DNA of 9,135 bases from the NCBI GenBank assembly GCA_005877565.1, contig VBOK01000033.1:1-9135 (forward strand). The letters are read 5' to 3'. The stretch is from Nitrospirota bacterium (GTDB lineage: Bacteria; Nitrospirota; Nitrospiria; Nitrospirales; NS-4). The position numbers and the translations under genes are program-made. The notes below the pieces were generated by a model, which had not been told where the DNA came from, made no database searches, and saw only the letters and a program-made list of their open reading frames with translations. Shown here one piece after another: positions 5,091 through 9,135 of this stretch; position 1 is the stretch's first letter, and each line of letters starts with the position of its first letter.

Positions 5091-6446
5091 TCAGGCTTCG
5101 CCGACCTCCGTGCGGAGGACGTGGGCCAGATGCTGGGCGATCTCCTGGACGCGGTGAGGGTCTTCCGCTTCCACCATGATACGCACCAGCGGCTCCGTGC
5201 CCGAGTACCGCACCAGGATGCGTCCGCACCCGTTCAATGAGGCATCATGCGTGCGCAAGGCCTGCTGGAAGGCCGCAATGCCGGCTAGGTCTTTCTTCTC
5301 GCGGACGCGGACATTCACCAGCGTTTGCGGGTACAGCGGGATCTGCTCGGCCAGCCGGGACAACGACTTTTCCGTGCGTCGCATCAGGGCCATCACCTGC
5401 AGCGTCGAAATGAGCCCGTCGCCCGTGGTGTTGTGGTCGAGGAAGATGATGTGCCCCGACTGCTCTCCGCCGAAGTTGTAGTCGTCGGACAACATGCGCT
5501 CCAGAATGTAGCGGTCCCCCACAGCCGTCCGGACCATCTTGATCCCGGCGTTGGCCATCGCCTGTTCCAAGCCCAGGTTGCTCATGACGGTCGTGACCAT
5601 AGTCTTGCGAGCCAACTGGTCGGTTTTTTTCAAGTTCAGGGCCAGCGCGCCCAGGATCTGATCGCCATCCACGATACGTCCGTCTTCAGAGACGAAGACG
5701 GCCCGATCCGCATCTCCATCGTGCGCGACGCCAAGCGCGGCGCCCTCCGCCTTGACAGTTTCTTGGAGGATACAGGGGGACGTCGACCCACACTCGCGGT
5801 TGATGTTCATCCCGTCGGGCTTATCGCCCAGTACGGTCACCTGCGCCCCCAGTTCCCGGTAGATATGGGGCGCAACCTTGTACGCGGCCCCGTGTGCGCA
5901 GTCCACCACCACCTTGAGTCCTTCCAGATCAAACCCCTTGGGCAGGGACCGTTTGACGAACTCAATGTAGCGCCCTTCCGCGTCATCAATCCGGAAGGCC
6001 TTCCCGATATCGGACGCCGTCGGGCGCAAGGAATCAATGCTCCCTGAAACGACCAGTTCCTCGATCTGTCGCTCGACCTCGTCGGGAAGCTTCAGCCCGT
6101 CGCCGGAGAAGAATTTGATCCCGTTATCTTCATAGGGGTTGTGGGAGGCTGAGATCATGACGCCCGCGTCAGCCCGCAAGCTTCTCGCCAAAAACGCAAT
6201 GGCGGGTGTCGGCATAGGGCCGACCAGCAAGACGTCCACGCCCATCGAGCAGATGCCTGACGTCAGCGCGGACTCGATCATGTAACCCGAGAGCCGCGTG
6301 TCCTTTCCGATGACGATGCGATGGCGACCCGGCCTGGTCTTGAACACATGCGCCGCCGCACGGCCCAGTTTTAAGGCCGTCTCGCTGGTCATCGGTTCGA
6401 CGTTGGCAACACCTCTGATCCCATCGGTCCCGAACAGCCGACGCAT
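5091..6446 (-). CDS. glmM: phosphoglucosamine mutase
   Basis: This 451-residue protein is full length for the family. GlmM converts glucosamine-6-phosphate to glucosamine-1-phosphate in the cytoplasm, feeding UDP-N-acetylglucosamine for peptidoglycan and lipopolysaccharide. All four functional loops are visible: the N-terminal FGTDGIRG (5-12); ISASHNP with the phosphorylated S101; the magnesium loop DGDADR (243-248); the sugar-binding GEQSGH (327-332); and the phosphate-binding RYSGTEP (413-419). ATG 6446 is supported by a GGAGG eight bases upstream and by the canonical MRRLFGTDGIRG opening. It follows folP across a short repeat-filled gap and precedes comEC closely. The ftsH-folP-glmM order is shared with E. 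coli and others. Nothing in the protein looks unusual. Confidence 0.98.
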   Translation of the reverse strand: MRRLFGTDGIRGVANVEPMTSETALKLGRAAAHVFKTRPGRHRIVIGKDTRLSGYMIESALTSGICSMGVDVLLVGPMPTPAIAFLARSLRADAGVMISASHNPYEDNGIKFFSGDGLKLPDEVERQIEELVVSGSIDSLRPTASDIGKAFRIDDAEGRYIEFVKRSLPKGFDLEGLKVVVDCAHGAAYKVAPHIYRELGAQVTVLGDKPDGMNINRECGSTSPCILQETVKAEGAALGVAHDGDADRAVFVSEDGRIVDGDQILGALALNLKKTDQLARKTMVTTVMSNLGLEQAMANAGIKMVRTAVGDRYILERMLSDDYNFGGEQSGHIIFLDHNTTGDGLISTLQVMALMRRTEKSLSRLAEQIPLYPQTLVNVRVREKKDLAGIAAFQQALRTHDASLNGCGRILVRYSGTEPLVRIMVEAEDPHRVQEIAQHLAHVLRTEVGEA

Positions 6447-6454
6447 CTCTCGTT

Positions 6455-6459
6455 CCTCC
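6455..6459 (-). promoter_or_regulatory. strong ribosome binding site of glmM
   Basis: GGAGG on the minus strand sits eight bases before the glmM ATG at 6446. It lies just downstream of the left heptamer array, which starts only 8 bases further up, so any structure formed by the repeats would be close to the site. Confidence 0.8.
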
Positions 6460-6466
6460 GTAAAGA

Positions 6467-6496
6467 CGTTAAACGTTAACCGTTATACGTTAAACG
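6467..6496. repeat. left heptamer array: four CGTTAAN-type units
   Basis: Four contiguous 7-bp units on the plus strand read CGTTAAA, CGTTAAC, CGTTATA, CGTTAAA, followed by a partial CG. The array lies in the leader of glmM, immediately upstream of its ribosome site. Its 6480-6496 part (CCGTTATACGTTAAACG) is the reverse complement, 16 of 17 bases, of 6542-6558 in the opposing array. Confidence 0.85.
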
Positions 6497-6529
6497 GGAA
6501 CTCATCACGGCAACAAGCTATCCCTCACG

Positions 6530-6557
6530 CTTAACGTTTAACGATTAACGTATAACG
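6530..6557. repeat. right heptamer array, inverted, overlapping the folP 3' end
   Basis: Four contiguous units on the plus strand read CTTAACG, TTTAACG, ATTAACG, TATAACG. On the minus strand these are CGTTATA, CGTTAAT, CGTTAAA, CGTTAAG, the same family as the left array but in opposite orientation. The stop codon of folP (6538-6540) and its last five or six codons lie inside the array. Together with the left array it forms a 91-bp inverted structure around a non-repetitive centre of about 33 bases. Confidence 0.85.
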
Positions 6558-7413
6558 GTATTTGATCCCGAATGGCCTGGGCCACGCGGGCCACATCCTT
6601 CATCTGCCTAACGGAATGAACGCGGACCACATGGGCTCCCTGGAAGACTCCGACCGCCACCGCGGCGGCCGTCCCCCACTCGCGCTCCTCCACCGGACAC
6701 CCCAGAATACCACCCACAAAGGACTTGCGCGACGGCCCGATGACGATCGGGCGGTCCAGCACGCGAAGGGTCTGGAGACCGCCAAGGAGCGCGAGGTTGT
6801 GGTCGGAGGTTTTTCCAAAGCCGAACCCGGGATCGACGGCGATCCGCTCGACCTCGATGCCAGCCGCCACAGCCGCTTCCACCCGCAACCGGAGGAAGTC
6901 GCAGACCTCTTCCACAACCGCGGTGTACGCCGGATGGTGCTGCATCGTCGCCGGGGTTCCCTGCATGTGCATGAGGACGAGACCGGCCTGCGCCTTGGCC
7001 ACCACATCGGCCATGTCCGGATCATTGCGCAGTGCGCTCACGTCGTTGATGATCGCCGCTCCGGCGTCCAGCGCCCGCCGGGCCACTTCCGCCTTCGTCG
7101 TATCCACCGAGATGGGAATCCGGACCCGGCCGGCCAGGGCTGCGAGCACCGGTAGGACGCGGGCCAGCTCAACGTCCACGGGAACTGGCTGGGAACCGGG
7201 GCGCGACGACTCGCCCCCGAGGTCCAGCAGATCGGCTCCTTCCGCCTCGATCTCCACGGCCCGAGCGACGGCTACCTCAACGCCGAGATAGCGCCCGCCA
7301 TCGGAGAACGAGTCCGGGGTGACGTTCAGCACTCCCATGATCAACACCCGTTCCTGTAACGGGAAGGTATGCGCTCGCGTCCTCCATCTGGTTGGCATCG
7401 CGGAGAGGTCCAT
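6538..7413 (-). CDS. folP: dihydropteroate synthase
   Basis: This 291-residue TIM-barrel enzyme joins p-aminobenzoate to dihydropterin pyrophosphate in folate synthesis and is the target of sulfonamides. Family motifs occur in order: MGVLNVTPDSFSDGG (26-40), GGESSRPGS (66-74), SVDTTK (102-107), INDVSA (122-127), MHMQGTP (148-154), DPGFGFGKT (194-202), GPSRKSF (226-232) and RVHSV (264-268). The last is usually RVHDV; the Arg and His that bind the diphosphate remain, but the Asp is Ser. The final residues PLYVNR and the stop are encoded by the heptamer repeat. The start is uncertain: ATG 7413 and ATG 7398 both lack a clear ribosome site. Only about 20 residues precede the first conserved strand, so either is acceptable. 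It lies 101 bp downstream of ftsH. Confidence 0.96.
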   Translation of the reverse strand: MDLSAMPTRWRTRAHTFPLQERVLIMGVLNVTPDSFSDGGRYLGVEVAVARAVEIEAEGADLLDLGGESSRPGSQPVPVDVELARVLPVLAALAGRVRIPISVDTTKAEVARRALDAGAAIINDVSALRNDPDMADVVAKAQAGLVLMHMQGTPATMQHHPAYTAVVEEVCDFLRLRVEAAVAAGIEVERIAVDPGFGFGKTSDHNLALLGGLQTLRVLDRPIVIGPSRKSFVGGILGCPVEEREWGTAAAVAVGVFQGAHVVRVHSVRQMKDVARVAQAIRDQIPLYVNR

Positions 7414-7514
7414 TCGACAACAGGCCTACGGTTTATGAGACACCGGGAACCGGCAAAAGTTGCACGCAGGATGAGCAGTGCGAGATGGGAACATCCCCGC
7501 GGGCGGGACAGGCG
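7414..7514. other. ftsH-folP intergenic gap
   Basis: This 101-bp gap holds no recognisable gene, intrinsic terminator or good promoter. A short GGGA-ACA-TCCC hairpin (7487-7497) and a CCCGCGGG palindrome are too small and lack a T run. The absence of a terminator fits read-through from ftsH into folP. Confidence 0.5.
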
Positions 7515-9135
7515 TCAGGGGGACACCCCTTGGGGTTCCTGCGACAGCGCTCCTTGGATGATCTGGTCGATCGCAGCGGCTTCCAGCACTTCTTTCTCGA
7601 GGAGCGCTTCCGCCAGCGCCTTCAAGGCGGCCATGTTGTCGCGCAGCATGCGTTTGGCGCGCTCGTAGTTTTCGGTGACCAGCCGCTTGACCTCGGTATC
7701 AATCTTGAGGGCGATTTCCTCGCTGTAATCCCGCCGGGTGGCGATTTCCCGTCCGAGGAAGATCTCTTCGTCCTTCTTGCCGAAGGTCAGAGGCCCCAGT
7801 TCATCGCTCATGCCCCACTCGCAGACCATCTTCCGGGCCAGATCGGTCGCCCGTTCGATATCGTTGCCAGCCCCGGTCGTAATTTGTTTGAACACCAGTT
7901 CCTCGGCGACCCGCCCGCCCATCAGAATGGCCAGGTTGTTGTACAGAAACTCTTTCGAGTAGCTGTGCCGGTCGTCCACCGGCAATTGCATCGTCAAGCC
8001 GAGCGCCCGCCCTCTGGGAATGATGGTGACCTTGTGGACCGGATCGGTCCCCGGCAGGAGCTTGGCCATGAGCGCATGGCCGGCCTCGTGATAGGCCGTG
8101 GTCCGCTTCTCCTGTTCGGTCAAGACCATGCTCTTACGCTCGACGCCCATCAGGACCTTGTCCTTGGCGAACTCGAAGTCCTTGAGCTCGACCGCAGACT
8201 TGTTCAACCGCGCCGCCAGCAGCGCCGCCTCGTTCACCAGGTTTTCGAGGTCGGCCCCCGAGAAACCGGGCGTCCCTCTGGAAATCACCTCGAGGTCTAC
8301 GTCCTTGGCGAGCGGCACCTTCTTGGTGTGGACTTTGAGAATCTCCGCACGTCCCCGCACGTCCGGTCGGTTGACCGTGATCTGCCGGTCGAAGCGGCCT
8401 GGCCTGAGCAAAGCTGGGTCGAGCACATCCGGCCGGTTGGTGGCGGCGATCAGGATCACCCCCTCGGTCGTATCGAAGCCGTCCATCTCGACCAAGAGCT
8501 GGTTGAGCGTTTGCTCGCGCTCATCATGGCCGCCTCCCAGGCCAGCGCCGCGCAGTCGGCCGACGGCGTCGATCTCATCGATGAAGATGATGCATGGCGC
8601 GTGCTTCTTGCCCTGCTCGAACAGGTCACGCACACGGGAGGCGCCCACGCCGACGAACATTTCCACGAAGTCCGACCCGCTGATGCTGAAGAAGGGCACG
8701 CCCGCTTCGCCAGCGATCGCTTTGGCCAGGAGGGTCTTGCCCGTCCCCGGCGGCCCGACGATCAAGACGCCCTTCGGAATGCGCCCGCCCAGCTTCTGGA
8801 ACTTGTGCGGGTCCTTGAGGAACTCGATGATCTCGACGACTTCTTCCTTGGCCTCATCAATCCCGGCCACGTCGGAAAATGTGACCTTTTTGCGGTCTTC
8901 TGTCAGGAGCCGCGCGCGGCTCCGGCCGAAAGACAGCGCCTTGTTGCCGCCGATCTGCATCTGCCGCATCAAAAAGAACCAGAGCGCCAGGAAGAGAATG
9001 AACGGCCCCCACGTCACGAGGAGCGTGACATACCAGGGATTGTCTTCCGGCGGCTTGGCGTTGATCGTGACGTGATGTTCCCGGAGCACCTTGACGAGAT
9101 CGGGGTATTCGATCATATAAGTCTTGAACGGCCGC
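7515..9135 (-). CDS. ftsH: ATP-dependent zinc metalloprotease FtsH, 5' end cut by window edge
   Basis: The frame is open to the window edge, giving 539 residues. The first membrane helix and most of the periplasmic segment, roughly 100 residues by family comparison, lie outside. The Met at 9116 is internal: upstream codons read RPFKTY, continuing the periplasmic part. Counting from that Met: the second membrane helix is about 29-50, followed by GGNKALSFGRSRARL; Walker A is GPPGTGKT (121-128); the pore motif MFVGVG is at 153-158; Walker B is IIFIDEID (176-183); the second region of homology is ATNRPDVLDP...RPGRFDR (225-244); the zinc motif HEAGH is at 343-347 with a third ligand probably D419. 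FtsH is a hexameric inner-membrane protease that degrades misassembled membrane proteins and regulatory proteins. All catalytic residues are present. Nothing unusual is visible. Confidence 0.98.
   Translation of the reverse strand, partial: RPFKTYMIEYPDLVKVLREHHVTINAKPPEDNPWYVTLLVTWGPFILFLALWFFLMRQMQIGGNKALSFGRSRARLLTEDRKKVTFSDVAGIDEAKEEVVEIIEFLKDPHKFQKLGGRIPKGVLIVGPPGTGKTLLAKAIAGEAGVPFFSISGSDFVEMFVGVGASRVRDLFEQGKKHAPCIIFIDEIDAVGRLRGAGLGGGHDEREQTLNQLLVEMDGFDTTEGVILIAATNRPDVLDPALLRPGRFDRQITVNRPDVRGRAEILKVHTKKVPLAKDVDLEVISRGTPGFSGADLENLVNEAALLAARLNKSAVELKDFEFAKDKVLMGVERKSMVLTEQEKRTTAYHEAGHALMAKLLPGTDPVHKVTIIPRGRALGLTMQLPVDDRHSYSKEFLYNNLAILMGGRVAEELVFKQITTGAGNDIERATDLARKMVCEWGMSDELGPLTFGKKDEEIFLGREIATRRDYSEEIALKIDTEVKRLVTENYERAKRMLRDNMAALKALAEALLEKEVLEAAAIDQIIQGALSQEPQGVSP

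Noticed and set aside
5083..5229. Longer ComEC start at ATG 5229
   Set aside because: The extra 49 residues are Gly/Pro/Arg-rich, overlap the conserved end of glmM and do not resemble the ComEC N-terminus, which begins with membrane helices just after base 5082.
6467..6557. CRISPR array or replication origin in the heptamer region
   Set aside because: The units are only 7 bp, contiguous, with no spacers; no DnaA-box sequence or origin-linked genes are present.
7414..7470. Promoter for folP
   Set aside because: TTGCCG and CATAAA can be found on the minus strand, but their spacing is about 13 bp, too short for a sigma70 promoter.
7486..7502. Terminator after ftsH
   Set aside because: The GGGA-ACA-TCCC stem is only 4 bp, and no T run follows on the coding strand.
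8098..9075. 325-codon open frame on the plus strand
   Set aside because: It is a shadow of ftsH, with Ser/Arg/Thr-rich low-complexity translation typical of the antisense of a GC-rich gene.

Overview
The window is a GC-rich bacterial chromosome segment. Every credible gene lies on the minus strand, so the biological reading order runs from base 9135 down to base 1. In that order the genes are ftsH (5' end cut by the window edge), folP, glmM, comEC, an ExeA/GspA-type AAA ATPase, an HD-GYP-domain protein, and the start of a Wza-type polysaccharide export lipoprotein (3' end cut by the window edge). The order ftsH-folP-glmM is also found in Escherichia coli and other bacteria. The overall protein style and the ATPase/HD-GYP/export cassette suggest Nitrospirota (Nitrospira-like). 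That assignment rests on recall of protein style, not on a search, and should be held loosely.

Bases 5091-9135 are housekeeping: FtsH membrane protease, dihydropteroate synthase (folate) and phosphoglucosamine mutase (cell-wall precursor). The folP-glmM gap holds the most striking non-coding structure. It has two arrays of four 7-bp units (CGTTAAN type) facing each other, one of which also encodes the last residues and stop codon of FolP. Bases 2485-5082 are comEC, a DNA-uptake channel with a C-terminal metallo-beta-lactamase domain. Its last 30 to 35 residues look non-conserved and are encoded by purine-rich, repeat-like DNA.

Bases 2394-2484 form a compact AT-rich intergenic region. It contains a near-consensus sigma70 promoter (TTGACA, 17 bp, TATAGT) reading into the ATPase gene, a dyad over the -35 box, two small tandem dyads in the predicted leader, and an 11-bp perfect inverted repeat bracketing the whole region. 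Downstream of it (bases 1-2393) lies a tightly packed operon: ATPase, 6-bp gap, HD-GYP protein, then the export lipoprotein, which overlaps or nearly touches the HD-GYP stop codon. This looks like the front of an exopolysaccharide synthesis/export locus carrying its own cyclic-di-GMP-type component, possibly of the exosortase/PEP-CTERM-associated kind. The rest of that locus lies outside the window.

No tRNA, rRNA, CRISPR array, transposase or riboswitch was found. No gap between genes exceeds about 100 bases. The only candidates for something undescribed are the repeat and regulatory structures and the partly degenerate HD-GYP protein. The protein families themselves are known.
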